Of a stretch of DNA of 64,000 nt, positions 36,762 to 49,036 are shown in pieces (within the stretch, counting starts at the first letter, position 1; the number at the start of each line of letters is the position of its first letter). This DNA comes from Botryotinia globosa (taxonomy: Eukaryota; Ascomycota; Leotiomycetes; Helotiales; Sclerotiniaceae). The notes under the pieces are model-generated. The model searched no databases, was not told the DNA's origin, and saw only the letters and a list, made by a program, of their open reading frames with translations. A program made the translations under genes and the position numbers. The stretch spans positions 1,736,001 to 1,800,000 of the forward strand of contig RCSZ01000003.1 of NCBI GenBank assembly GCA_014898425.1. The letters are read 5' to 3'.

Positions 36762-37254
36762 TTATGATTTACTGATTGTGTTAGAGTTTGATGTTGATTG
36801 ATAATGGCTTGAGGTCCTTGTATTTCTAAGCATAACGATGAATGGCGGGGTGAGGGTTACTAGCGGTTACTAGCGGCGGGACTCTGCATATGAAGGAAGC
36901 AACTACGGATTTGAGTCAAATGGATATTCTTTCACGAAAATTCATTGGAGGGCGAGTTTGTAAATGGGTAATCAATTTGTTCATAATAGTAGCTAAAATT
37001 TGATAGGGTCTACAAGACTTATAGGACATATGCAGATACGCACGGTAACATGTTCAGCCAATCATGGAAGTCAATTGTGTGAGATTTCATGTTGGAAACC
37101 GTTCCATACAAGTCAAACGAGAGAAATTGGCCGAAAGGCCACCATCATCCTCCCTATTAAGCAAGAGCTCACATAATCTCTACATTTTCCTCTGAAAGCT
37201 ATTGAGTCACCCTGAGATCCAGCGAACACGCTTTGTCAACCTCTACGTGATAAA

Positions 37255-38100
37255 ATGAATCGGCCTACTGAACATCGGCTTCGACCTTTTGGGAGAGAGT
37301 CTAGAATTGAATCATTGTACGATGAATACCGTCGAGCCACCAATCCTTACTTCATGTATGATTCAGAGCCATTAAGAAGAGCTGCCCGTGAAAGATACGA
37401 ACCCGAATTTCGTCTGAGCAGAAGTTTTGATAGAGCGACCAAGAATGGAGGGCGAATATTGAGTCCAGAGAGTACAGAGTCCATGTTCGACTCAAGCGGT
37501 GACTATGAAGACGCGAGGCATAAGGATACCTTGCCTTTTGGAAAAGCTATGAAGAAATTGCGTACTGTGGTCAAGGAGGCAGGAGTCATCTACTCGGGAG
37601 TTCTTAAAGAGTATGATGCCGACGTTCAAGGTGTCAAGACTTATACACCAGAAAGAATCTTGAGACAACTGTGGACTTTGAAATTGGACAGTGTATCGAA
37701 AATTCCAAAACAGACAGAAGATTTAGATCAACATGCAGGATATGGCAATTCAGATCAAGATGTCAACATCGAGAAAGTGAACGATTCGGAAGATACACTG
37801 TATGAGCAACTCAATCATCAAATCGCACAAGTCATGGAAGCCTTAAAGCAGGCACGTGTGTCGACCGTCGGTGAGAAATCGAGCGCCACTGTGTTCAAAG
37901 CATCGGAAAGATTGAAGGAAAAGATCGATACCACAGGTCGGCAGATTCTGGAGTTATTTCAGAGAGCTAGAGATGGAAGTCAAGACTGCGAAGCGCTTTT
38001 GGACGAATTGAACGGGCTGTACACTTTGCTAGAGGGCAATAGAAAATTGTATGCGAATGAGAAGGAGGGAGAAAACGTAGAGAGTTCGGTTTCGTCATAG
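37255..38100 (+). CDS. Hypothetical protein, 281 aa, unknown function
   Basis: A single uninterrupted frame starts in an adenine-rich context (GATAAAATG). The protein is charged with no signal peptide or membrane helix. The N-terminus is Arg/Glu/Tyr-rich (RIESLYDEYRRATNPYF). The middle and C-terminal parts look helical and coiled-coil-like (YEQLNHQIAQVMEALKQA, RQILELFQRARDGSQ). The length, the balanced codon use and the absence of stops support a real gene. I recognise no domain. It is divergent from the CinA-like gene, with the two starts 493 bp apart. Confidence 0.75.
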   Translation: MNRPTEHRLRPFGRESRIESLYDEYRRATNPYFMYDSEPLRRAARERYEPEFRLSRSFDRATKNGGRILSPESTESMFDSSGDYEDARHKDTLPFGKAMKKLRTVVKEAGVIYSGVLKEYDADVQGVKTYTPERILRQLWTLKLDSVSKIPKQTEDLDQHAGYGNSDQDVNIEKVNDSEDTLYEQLNHQIAQVMEALKQARVSTVGEKSSATVFKASERLKEKIDTTGRQILELFQRARDGSQDCEALLDELNGLYTLLEGNRKLYANEKEGENVESSVSS

Positions 38101-39069
38101 ATTGTTGCAATAGAAATTTCGATTGGTTTTGGCGGATGGCATATTCGCAAAGGTGGCATTTGTTGACTTCGAAAGAAGTCAATCAATTCTGGATTTGAAA
38201 TACTAAATAACGAAACAAAGATTCGAAATCATTAGTAGTATCTCAACTCACAAGGTGAAATATGATTACTGACCTAGAGAAAAAAAGGGTGAAGCGTCGT
38301 CCTCAACAGAGTAATCGGAATCGAATTGTACTAAACTTGTCAGACCGGAGTAATGACAAGTCCAGCACGCCACGTATTGCACTTAAGTGTCATGCCTCAG
38401 CACACACAATCTTCGCAACGGCTCTCCCAAAGGAACAATGGTACACGACTATTTTCTCTCCTCCTCTCGGAAGTGATATATATAGAGTGACCATGCCCTG
38501 CTTTTCTGATGCCAATTGCAGACGTGAAATCACGCCGAACCCTCACGGGCAGACCTGTTCATCTTTGCCCGAAGGAAAAGGAACGAGGTAAATTGAAGAG
38601 TACTCCGAATTTCTCATATGCAAATAATTAATCGCAGGCGATCTGATAATCTTGAATGAACAAGTTTATCTGTTTGTAGCATAGAAACGCAGCGTTGATG
38701 AGGACGACGCTTGAAGAGAAAAGAGAAAGAGATTCAATGAAAGTTTTTGAGTTTATGACTGTATCCCAAAAAAGCTCGCTAAGAAATTCTTTAGCGTCAA
38801 TCGTAGCTTTAGCGCCAATCAAAGCCCTGTCACATGCCAAGATGTACAACGGAAATATGTCATTTTGGAATCCCGACAATATTGTGCACAGCCTCAATCA
38901 GCCTCGAATCCATAATCCTTGCTGGGCCCGCCCGGGGTGATTATATGACGCGCCTCCTTCCCATATTAGCTGGGGATTTTTTACTATTCATTGTTCATCA
39001 TAAATTGATCGAATTTCTGGGGAAATATTACTCCATCAACGTTAACCTCAGAAAGCGGATCCCATCAGT
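38101..39069. other. Intergenic region
   Basis: No supported gene. Short ORFs (38262-38591 plus, 38628-38897 minus) overlap and show no domain. The 200 bp before 39070 are the promoter side of the zinc-ribbon gene. Confidence 0.5.
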
Positions 39070-39560
39070 ATGTGCTTTATTTTCACCTGTGGAGAACACG
39101 GTATGAGATCTTCCATCACTAAGAGTCTCTGATAGTTCTTTAGCTGACACTTACATAGAGTTCTCATCCCAACTTCAGGGATACGAGAATGTGTTATGCC
39201 AATGTCATAATTGTGTACGTCTTCGATGCTGTCCCTTCCGCTCTCCCAATAACTAATTTATATCAATAGGGAAATTACTCTGCGAAAGTCATAAAGAGAC
39301 ATCCCTGGTTCACATTCTGCTTCATCCCAGTTCTCCCATTGAGCTTTCATGCTTACGAAGATGTTGTCTGCTCTATCTGCAATTTCGCACAACCACTTCA
39401 AAACCGACCAGACGTTCAATCCCAAATAAACGGAGGAGGCCAAGTGCCATTACAGAATCAACCCCCAGGTGGTGGCGGCGGCGGAGGAGGTCCTGCGAAT
39501 CCTGGTTGGGGAGGAGGTCCGCCAGGTGGGAAACCACAACAACCTATGCAGTACGCATAA
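39070..39560 (+). CDS. Small zinc-ribbon protein with Gly/Pro-rich tail
   Basis: Three exons, 39070-39100, 39159-39214 and 39270-39560, encode 125 residues. The splices give MCFIFTCGEH|EFSSQLQGYENVLCQCHNC|GNYSAKVIKR. Two CxxC knuckles, C26/C29 and C63/C66, enclose the conserved stretch KRHPWFTFCFIPVLPLSFHA. This matches the short fungal zinc-ribbon family of the zinc_ribbon_15 type. The C-terminal 45 residues are a disordered Gly/Pro/Gln tail (PGGGGGGGGPANPGWGGG). The hydrophobic FTFCFIPVLPLSF stretch sits between the metal knuckles and may bury into the fold or into a membrane. Function is unknown. The intron in the middle of the knuckle pattern supports the gene model. Confidence 0.85.
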
Positions 39561-41020
39561 CATACCGCTTGAGGGAGGTGGATTAGGCGACGGTCGAAGC
39601 TAAAGGGAGAGTTCGAGTTGAGGGTATTTCAAGGCTGTATCAACAAATGTGCGATCCAGGACACTCAGACTGGAAAGAGGATTGGTTCGGAGGGCGCGGT
39701 ACGGAGTTTTATAACGGAAACCGGAATTGGTTGATACTGTTGGTGATATCTTGATCTTGGACAAGAATTAATTTGGTCTTATATTCCTAGGAAAAATTAT
39801 TAATGAGATAGTTATTTTCTATGTCCTGAAGTCTCAGGTTCCTGTAGTTGACATGTTGCTCTTCGTTTGCCTTTGCGAGCTGTGGATTGACCATTGTTAA
39901 TGAAAAGGAGATTGAGAAACCATCTCTTGGATATTTGAACATTCCCAAAATGAACACTAAGTACGAAATTACTCTGGATTATTCAAAGTCAATTATCCAG
40001 ACTGATATCCAATGGCAGCTATTTGGAGACTGTCATCTGAATGGATGATTGATTCATCCTCTTATTGATTGGTGTTCCAGAAGACCATTTCTGCGATTGG
40101 CACATCTATCAGAGAAGCTGTCAACGCAAACATCTGACAAGGTCTAGAATCGACATGCAAGATGCAGTCACTTTTTTGCATTCCGCATAGAGTTGAATTT
40201 CTCCGTGGGGTCAAGAGACCCATGGTTCATCGGAACACACCGTATCTGATAAAGCAGAAGTCTGTATTAAGCATATCGAGCACCTCATCGACTCATCGAC
40301 TCAATTTTCATTAGAGTATGTATATGTCTGCGGTATCGGAATACTCTAAACAATCTGCTAAGGTATTGCCTTTTCTCGGTCTTACTCCACTTGATGTCAC
40401 TGTCCAATTATGACTTCTGCCCTTTCCCCCTGCCTTTGCAGGTCTTCTCACATTTTTCCCATCAGTTCTAATTTCCTTATCGATGGCTTTTGGAAATTGC
40501 CTCTTATCAATTGAAAAATAGCCAATGAAGAGTTGATCTTTTGTCTATCGTACAGATCGCTTAACCCCCAATGTCCAAGCTCCCGATGATGCAGTGAGAT
40601 AGCAAGGGTTTGGGGAAACTCCTAGGTAATTCTATATGTTTTATTTAATAAAATTATCATTCTTCAACCTTATCTATTGTACAAAGTTCAAATTGTGGTG
40701 GTGATCATCGTTTTCTCTGATCCAGATCTCTTATCCATTATATGGTGAGTAACTCATGCAAGGTAGAAAAAACACCAAGGTATCATGTTACCCCTACCCT
40801 TTCAGCTCTTACTTCCGTTGACTGGTCAGTATCACAGATATCAGTATTACCCCGAAATGTAATAATATCCTAGTTGCATATCTCCATATACCTAGCATGA
40901 TACGATACGATATAATAACAGCTTTGTCCCCCCTTGTGCCACATGTGTAGAATTCAATTAACTTTGTGAAAACGACATTTCATCTATTGCATTGAGGTCG
41001 ATTGTCTCTCTTCAGCCAAT
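39561..41020. promoter_or_regulatory. Upstream region of the urea permease gene with GATA-type sites
   Basis: Four TTATC elements in the context of the HGATAR site of AreA/Nit2-type GATA factors occur on the minus strand at 40477-40481, 40504-40508, 40654-40658 and 40670-40674, about 350-540 bp before the DUR3 start. AreA/Nit2 factors activate urea and purine uptake genes when good nitrogen sources are absent. TTATC is short and some hits are expected by chance in AT-rich DNA. No gene is supported in this interval. Confidence 0.45.
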
Positions 41021-43255
41021 ATGCCTATCTCACCTCCACTCAGCTCTGGCTGGGGATATGGAATAGTTCTTGGTTTGGGTGCTCTATTCGCATTTGGCAT
41101 GGTAAGTTTTACACCCAATTGCTACAATTGAGTCTTTGACTGACTTCTTTGCATCAATTAGATCCTTGTAACATGGATTCTCAAACGATATAACCACGAA
41201 TTACAAACATCGGAGATGTTTAGTACAGCTGGAAGAACAGTAAAGTCGGGATTGGTGGCATCTGCGGTTGTATCCTCATGGACCTGGGCTGCTACATTAC
41301 TGCAAAGTTCTGGTGTCGCATATAAATATGGTGTTTCCGGACCTTTTTGGTATGCATCTGGAGCTACGGTTCAGATTTTGTTGTTCGCAACTATTGCCAT
41401 TGAGTTGAAGAGGAGAGCACCAAATGCTCATGTAGGTTTGGCAAATCTGGCAGGTATAGAAACATACTGATGGGGTTTAGACTTTCCTTGAAGTCATTAA
41501 AGCTAGATATGGGGTACATGCTCATATCGTATTTACGGTCTTTGGCTTGATGACCAATATCCTTGTCACTGCAATGCTTTTGACAGGTGGTGCTGCTGTG
41601 GTATCTTCCTTGACAGGAATGCCTACCCCTGCTGGTAAGAGAATCATTTGATGTCAGATTCCCGTTTACTTACATTATATATAGCTTGTTTCCTCCTACC
41701 ATTGGGTGTAGTTATGTATACCATGTTCGGTGGTATTAAAGCAACTTTTCTCACTGATTGGGTTCATACCTTTATGCTCTTAATCATCATCTTAATTTTC
41801 GCATTCACCACTTACGCTACAAGTGAAGTACTCGGATCGCCCAAAGCAGTATTCGATCTTTTACTCAAAGCAGCGGCCGATCATCCAGTCGAAGGCAATT
41901 CCGGTGGTAGTTATCTCACTATGAAATCTTCAGAAGGTGCCATCTTCTTCGTCATCAATATCGTTGGAAATTTTGGAACTGTATTCTTGGATAATGGATA
42001 CTACAACAAGGCAATTGCTGCATCCCCAGTGCATGCGCTTCCAGGTTATATCATGGGTGGAATCTCTTGGTTTGCCATTCCATGGCTGTGTGCTACAACC
42101 ATGGGTCTAGCAGCCATTGCTCTAGAAGGCAACCCAGTCTTTCCTACCTATCCTAATCGTATGGATCCCGCCGATGTTTCAGCAGGTCTTGTACTTCCAT
42201 ATGCCGCCGTTGCCATTCTCGGAAGTGGTGGTGCCGTCTGCACGCTTCTGATTGTCTTCATGGCCGTCACATCAGCATCATCTGCCGAACTCATCGCCGT
42301 CTCTTCCATCTTCACATATGATATCTATCAAACATATTTCAACCCAAAAGCAAGTGGAAAGAGATTGATTTACATGAGTCATGCTATGGTCATTGGCTTT
42401 GGTTTGTTCATGGCTGCCTTTTCAACTGGTTTATACTATGCTGGTATTTCTATGGGTTATCTCTACCTTATGATGGGTGTAATCATCTCCTCTGCTGTCA
42501 TTCCCGCGACTCTAACAATCATGTGGGCCGGCCACAATCGTCGGGCTGCCGCACTTACCCCTCCTCTCGGTCTCATTTGCGCTGTGATCGCCTGGCTCGT
42601 CACCGCCAAGAAAGAATGTGGCTCTCTCAACGTCGATTGCACCGGTTCTAACAACCCCATGTTAGCGGGAAATGTCACAGCTCTTCTCTCACCTCTCATT
42701 TTCACCCCCCTCTTCACATTAATTTTCGGCTGGGATAAATACGACTGGAAATCCATGGCCGCTATCCGTAGAGGCGATGACCACGATTTAGCCGATGCAG
42801 CCGATGTAGATCTCGAACTCGTACCAGGTGAAACGCGCGCCTCGGCCGCAGAAGAAGCACTCGAACAAACTAAACTTCTCCGCGCTTCAAAAATCGCAAA
42901 GGGTATGACTGTCATCCTGACTCTCGCGTTGTTGATTTTATGGCCCATGCCCATGTACGGCAGTGGCTACATCTTCTCCGAGAAATTCTTTACTGGTTGG
43001 GTTGTCGTAGGTATTATTTGGTTGATAGGTAGTACATTGACGGTGGGTGTTTATCCTGTCTTTGAGGGAAGACATTCATTGGCGAGGACGGCAAAGTCGA
43101 TTTATTTGGATATTACTGGAAAACAACATCCAAGTAAACATCATAGACCAGAAGCTACGTATGTAGAGGGAGTAAAGGATGATGGGACTGAGACGCCGCC
43201 AGTCGGGGGTAGCGAAAAGGAAATCGCGGAAAAGAGTGAGGCTATGGTTCAGTAG
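41021..43255 (+). CDS. DUR3: DUR3-type urea permease (sodium/solute symporter family)
   Basis: Four exons, 41021-41101, 41162-41431, 41481-41634 and 41685-43255, encode 691 residues, the usual length for fungal Dur3. Introns are 60, 49 and 50 bp, and all junctions keep frame ([44 protein letters not shown]). Conserved blocks include [26 protein letters not shown] [20 protein letters not shown], and [15 protein letters not shown]. About 15 membrane helices run through residue ~620, and the C-terminal ~60 residues are hydrophilic ([11 protein letters not shown]). Dur3 imports urea, and in some species polyamines, with protons at the plasma membrane. Sub-branch substrate preference cannot be read from the sequence. 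GATA-type sites upstream fit nitrogen control. Confidence 0.95.
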
Positions 43256-43849
43256 GCATAGTTGGGATGGGTTGTGTGTTTTGTTGGAATTGGGATGGAA
43301 TGGATGCTCGATGATACCATAAATATTTTCTTTTTTGCGACGTGTGTTTGCTTTCTGTCAATGGAGGTGGCAAAATGTGTGCGAGTTTATACCATTTATT
43401 AGGTAGTTAAAAGAATTGCAATTTCTATCTTTATAATGCCTCAAGTCTGAATTATGCTATTGTTAACTCTCGTCTCAATATTCAGTAGCACTAGAAAACA
43501 TTCTCGTCCAATCTCTCAAGATCAGTGTGTCTGATAGCCTGACTTAAACTTCGCGATGTGTAGAAAACTGATGGATATTTCAGAATGATTCACCAATGCA
43601 TTTAATTGTTTCATGCATTCATTTTATGGAACAGACATAATATTGATAAGCATTTTGTTGTTGGAAAGAAATGAAACTATTCAAGATCTGAGATCGACTT
43701 GTGAAATCCCTAAGCCATTACGTACATGTTTGAGTGTAATTTACCAATTTTGTTGGCATAGGAATTGCGGTTCGTGATGAGATTACAAGGATTTAGAAAT
43801 CTATGAGCTGTCGCTTCCATTTTCTGAATCATTGTCACAATTCCTCTCT
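43256..43849. other. Intergenic region between convergent genes
   Basis: This 594-bp gap separates the 3' ends of the DUR3 gene (plus) and the large CorA-like gene (minus). I see no gene or repeat in it. Confidence 0.6.
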
Positions 43850-46800
43850 TCAGGCGTTTCCTTCCTTTTCCTTCTCTCTCTCTTGCTTTTCCTTCTCCTT
43901 CCTTTTCTTTCTATCCTCTCGTAGTTCCTTGAGCTTTTTTACTAGCAGCTTTATAGGACGAGTTTCATCTGGCGGATGTATGAGCAGTTTTAGGCGCTTC
44001 ACGTATGTTAGGCGCTCCTTGTATGTTTCATACCAGTCCTGCATCGCTTCTAGTGGAGTGAGTTGAAACACCATGAATTCTATAGTGTGTTAGTGAAACT
44101 CGCGTTTTCTTGGAAAATAAGGACTTGCCCCAAATTGCTGTGATAATATCTGCCAAATTATATATGATGAGTTGGAAGAGACAAGAAATGATGAAGAGCG
44201 GTAGAAATATGATACCAAGAAATACGTGTATCAGAGCTAGAAATGTAGGGTTGCTGGATTTCAAGCTGCTGGATGCCAGTAAGACTCGTCGGGCGGGAAG
44301 CTCAATACTGAAATAATGAATCCAGAATAAAAGAGTCCATGTCTCAATCCTTGGAGGCATTTCGCGCTGTCTGTGATGAGGATTTGCTTTAAGTTTGACT
44401 CGATCATGTTTCTTGTCAGCTTCTTCAACGTCAGCTCCTTCGACGTCCTGAGGGGTGTTTTGTCGCTTCTTCTTATCATATACTATAAGACTCTGTTCCA
44501 TTTTTGCTTGAGAATATCTGTGATACACAGAGAATAGGTCATCTACGATCTTAGCTAGTTGTTTAGCGTTGAGTAAGGCGAGTACCGTTAGGAAGAGAGC
44601 GATGACAGCACAAACTGCCATACTGCCAAGTACCTTCCCATCCGGGGCACCGCTCATGCTGAAAATACCTGTTGCAAATCCCAGAGGCAGGAAAACGACA
44701 GTAACATAAGTGAAGAATCGAATATTCTCGGACCCTTGGAGGCTCAAGTCATTGCGAATCTTTAGTAAATTTGGTATGTTAGTAACTGTCCCCAAAGAGC
44801 TTTCGTAACCAAAGATGGCATGTGACAAACACCAGATTCCCGGGGGGGGGGGGGGGGGGGGGTAAAAAAACTGCTCTTACTTGGTCCTGGCTATTTTCGA
44901 TAGTTTCCCTTAGAGTTTTGATATTTCGATATGCAACATGTAGGTCCATAACTCGCCTTTTTGTAGAGCCTTTAGATTTGTTGATGATACCGCGGTATTT
45001 TATCTCGTCGTTCCGCGTCCAGCGAGGTTCTTCCCCTTTTCGGTCATCCTCCCTCTTCTCCCATTTCCCGATGACTCCAATTGCAGATTCGAGCTCCTCC
45101 TCAACAACATGTAAAATGTGTTGATATCTGTTCCACAAGACACTCGAAGTGAAATAATCCTCACTACTTAGAATAGAAGATGATAAAGCGCCTTGTTTCA
45201 TTCCCAACTCCTCTCTAATTGAGTCAGATATTTCTTGGGTGAATCGGACAATTTGTTGTATCATCCGATCAAACAATTGCAACTCGAGTACTTTTCTTTG
45301 TCTGAAGGCTTTATTGTCGAAGTTTATGAATAAGGGGTCGTGGACTCGGTAAAAGCCAAAATGATTCTCTCTGTACAAACAGGGCACACTGTCTAACAAA
45401 TAACCAGTCCAATATCGATCAAAAATATCACCATCAAAGCGGAAGCCCATGGAGCCCAGAGTGATCTTCTTTTTTCGATTATTACCTGGGAACTCCTCCG
45501 CAGATGAAGTAGCTATTCCTTCAGCATGATTGAAATCTGAATCGATGAGTGAATAGAAACTCAGATGGAACTCAGTCTCCCATGAATTTTCTACAAGAGA
45601 TGTATCTTCAAAGAAATAACTTTCGTTTTTCACATGTCGATCAAAGAACAAGGAGAGCGACATCTGATGGATTTCAGGAGTGGCTAAGTAGAACAAAGCA
45701 GCTTGAAACTTATCAACCAGAGGCATCCAGATCAAGCGTTTCTTGGCTTTCTCTGGAGTACGAGGTATGCTGAGTTGGTCCCACAACTCACGATTGCTCT
45801 TCCTTGAATAGACTATGTAACCTCGCTCATCCGATCTTCCAAAAAGATTCGTCTGTTGTATATCAACAACAAAACAGGACATCCATCCTGCCAATAAATC
45901 AAAAGGATCTCCCTCCCAACTGTCAAGTTCCTTTCTGATGATACCATTACCAATTTCTGAATAATTCAACCTCTCTTTTGCGGACTCTAGTTCCTTTATT
46001 AAAACGATTCCGACGTTTCTCGAAAATATGGAGGGATAATTGTACAACCATTCATCATCACGGTCTACAATATTCGTTATATCAATCAAGTCATTGAAAG
46101 GTGTAGTTTTCTTCGTGGTAGGATTTGCCCGAGCTCTCATAGCACCCACGACTTTTACCTGTTCATTTGCCGGTATCGAGTCCAGAGTTGTGTCGAAGAT
46201 GCTCTCACGTCGCTGAAGCTTTGTGTGTTGGGGATTACCAAGATCGGTCATCGGTTCTGCAGTAGCTAAGAAATCTGAAGCTATCATCTCAGAAAGCTGA
46301 GTTTCATATAGACCGTATATCTTGGTAGCGTATTGAAGAAGGATATAGGGTATCTCAAAACTAGCGTGATAATAGGAGTCTGCGTGTTCATTTCGTTTGA
46401 ATGAAGCCTGCTCCTTCGTATCCTTATCTAGCTGCCCCGGAACAAACCCGTTGGAACTAAAGCTTCCAAAAAGGACATCAATAGATGATTGGACTAATTC
46501 AAACGACGACTTTGCATTAATCTTGTACCCACAAGTACCCATGACTATGGCTAAAGCATAGCGAAGTGTATTGTCCCAGCCAGATTCTTCATTATCCACA
46601 TGATGTGGTTGCGAGTCAATGGTATTTTTTAACAGCTCGATAAACTGCGTCCCTTTCCATTCCATCTGGTCGGTGTTGTAGAAGAGCGCGGTATCTCGCG
46701 CATGAAACAAGAACCTGGATTCCTGCATGGATCTCGTAACAGCTAGCATTTTCTTGTTGGGCTGATAATTTTGATTGTAGACGGTGAATCGCTGCACGAC

Positions 46801-49036
46801 TTCTCGCTGTATATTCACCGAAGTGTACTTCTTTTCCATAGGTGACCTAGGTCGCCTCTCTAGCGCACTAATCATATGTCCTTGGGCATCTTTTTCTGTA
46901 TGCTTGGAAAAGACCATGAGTTCAGCTAGCTTAAGAGCCCTGATAATCCAGACATGGTCATCTAGACGGAAGACACGGAGACCCTCGCGTTGAGATCTAG
47001 GCCATACACACTTGCTTCTTTCATCGAGTTTAGTTAGATGCGTTATCCACTTGGCATAAACCCGCTTGAAAACTTTGCGAGCCACCTGCCACTCATTTTT
47101 GCCAGAGTCTTTGCTGTAATGTTTGGCGAACTCCCCTATCTTGATAATCTGAAATGCTGTATCTGTAAGAAAATTGCCTGATGGTTTATCTTCTTTTTCT
47201 TTGTAGTTCCATATTTTCCCGTTAATCGCGCAGTCAAAGTCAAAAAAGCCATCTTCTGATAACTCTACACTGTTCAGCCATATCAAATGTCCTTTACATA
47301 CTTTTTCAATTCTATCTCGAAGTGATAAAACATATGTATCATTAGGCGACTCGATTGATCGTAGATAGGAGTCTGCTTGGAGAAGGAACAGAAACGCAAA
47401 GCTAAAAGTTCAATTATTAATCTATAGAAATTGAGTGAATTCCTTGCAAAAAGAAAACTTACAAACTAGCTGAAGTACAGATCCGATGAGCTGATATATC
47501 GCCACACGTCAAGGCTACGGCAGACGTATTATTGCTACCCAGATAAGAGGTGATTGGAATCGCGCAAACGGTAAGAAGGTGTTCCAGATGCCGTTGGAAG
47601 ATGAAGTCAAGGTTACTCTTAATCTTATCCCACGCCGTGTTTTTACTAGCAGAGACATTGGGTAAGGAATCTCCAAGACTAAAAAGTGGCATCGGACGAT
47701 ATTGCGTCGATTTGAACTCTTTCAACAATAGTTTGTCGACATTCGCTTTGTCCGCCTCTACCAAAAACTGTTTCCAATCATTTGAAACTTCCGACATTGA
47801 ATATACCAACTTATATGCAACAACAACTTCTTTAGTTTGTTCAATTTCGACGGTTAAATTCCATTCCTCTTTGGAGTGGAATTTCATGGCAACACCGTCA
47901 ATGAATACAGACACGATCACTCCGATAGAATCATCCACTAGCCTAGTTTCTCCAGAGTTAGTTGAGTCATCTTTCGATAATCTACGCAAGATTATCCAGC
48001 TATAACTTCCCGGTCCCACGAAGCCGTGGTAATTGCCATTGAAAACAGAGCTGAAGAGACTATCTTCCTTATCCTGCACATCCCGAATGAGCATGTATTT
48101 CGAAAACACAACTTTCGTTGAGATTTTTTCAGTGTCGAGATTAGTGAATCGCCACTGCTGTAGAACGACTCCATCATGCACCATCCATTGATCGACGAGT
48201 CTTGCCTTTTTGCTTTTATACTCATACCGAGGCCATCTACAGTGTACGTATTTCCGGACCAAATTATCTTCTAGAATCAGAGATGGGAAATGTACACCGT
48301 ACGTCATGCTATCCCGATTGCGGGCTCGGGACATACGATTCAGTTGATTCGCTCTGACCCAAACGTATAAGGGAGGATACACAGATGCATGCTCTACCAA
48401 AAACATGTCAGACTTTCCCGGGCCAAGATAAGTGCTGAATTGCATGAGTTGTCCAAACGCGTTCACAGTTGCTGTTGTCCCTCCATCCCCAAATGATGAG
48501 TAGCACTCATGGTTCGGATGTGACTCCCACATACTGCATTGTTCTTCCCCTGGTTCGTAGATTGAGGGATCATGATTACCCTCAACTGGGGTGCCTTGAA
48601 TTGATGTTCAGTAAAGATGAGATAAATGGGACGATGACTAACGATGAGTGTATTTCCGGAATTCAGCATCTTTTGGGTCTGGTAGCTCCGTAATCCAAAA
48701 GTCCTTAGGTATAGTTTTTTCCTCGCCCACCATACCCTCTTCTTGAGATTCTCCTTGTGAGTTAACAGCCTCTTCATTCTCTTCTCCACCTCCCGCTGGC
48801 AATTCTTGTGCTTCGTCCTCGCGATCCATCATAAACGAAAGCTGTAGTTTTCCAATACCAAAACACGACGACAAAAGAGAGAACAGAGCAAAGAAAGAAG
48901 CCGCAAAAATAAGTTGGCGGCTTTCCCTCGCCTCATCCCGCCGAGCTGAAACCCCATTATTGCCGGAATAATAATAGTTGGCGAGGGTGATTAGAATGCC
49001 ACGCAGCATGGAGAGATAACAGGGTATGATTACCAC
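43850..49036 (-). CDS. Giant membrane protein: hydrolase-like body with CorA-like C-terminus (1635 aa)
   Basis: Five exons on minus, 49036-48643, 48594-47463, 47401-44881, 44759-44129 and 44079-43850, encode 1635 residues in one frame. Residues ~40-62 form a membrane helix (QLIFAASFFALFSLLSSCFG). After an acidic linker, ~135-1300 is a large soluble body starting HECYSSFGDGGTTATVNAFG, reminiscent of (alpha/alpha)6 glycosidase-type folds, but no catalytic motif is clear. The C-terminus has CorA-like helices at ~1364-1384 (TYVTVVFLPLGFATGIFSMS) and ~1392-1412, then a further hydrophobic segment and a basic coiled tail (RKKRKEKEKQEREKEKE). The GMN signature of true Mg2+ channels is absent. Exon 4 to 5 is a GC-AG intron, and intron 3 holds a 21-base G run. 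A start at 49009 is possible. Confidence 0.85.
44842..44862. repeat. Poly-G (21) homopolymer inside an intron
   Basis: It lies in intron 3 (44880-44760) of the CorA-like gene, read as poly-C on the coding strand. Unspliced translation gives a poly-Pro artefact. Homopolymers of this length are prone to sequencing and assembly error, so the exact number is uncertain. Confidence 0.9.

Noticed and set aside
44779..44880. Proline run and following residues as a C-terminal part of exon 3
   Set aside because: They come from reading through the GTAAGAGC donor and the poly-C intron; the spliced product continues IRNDLSLQG in frame.
47550..48005. 151-codon plus ORF
   Set aside because: It is the antisense shadow of exon 2 of the CorA-like gene.
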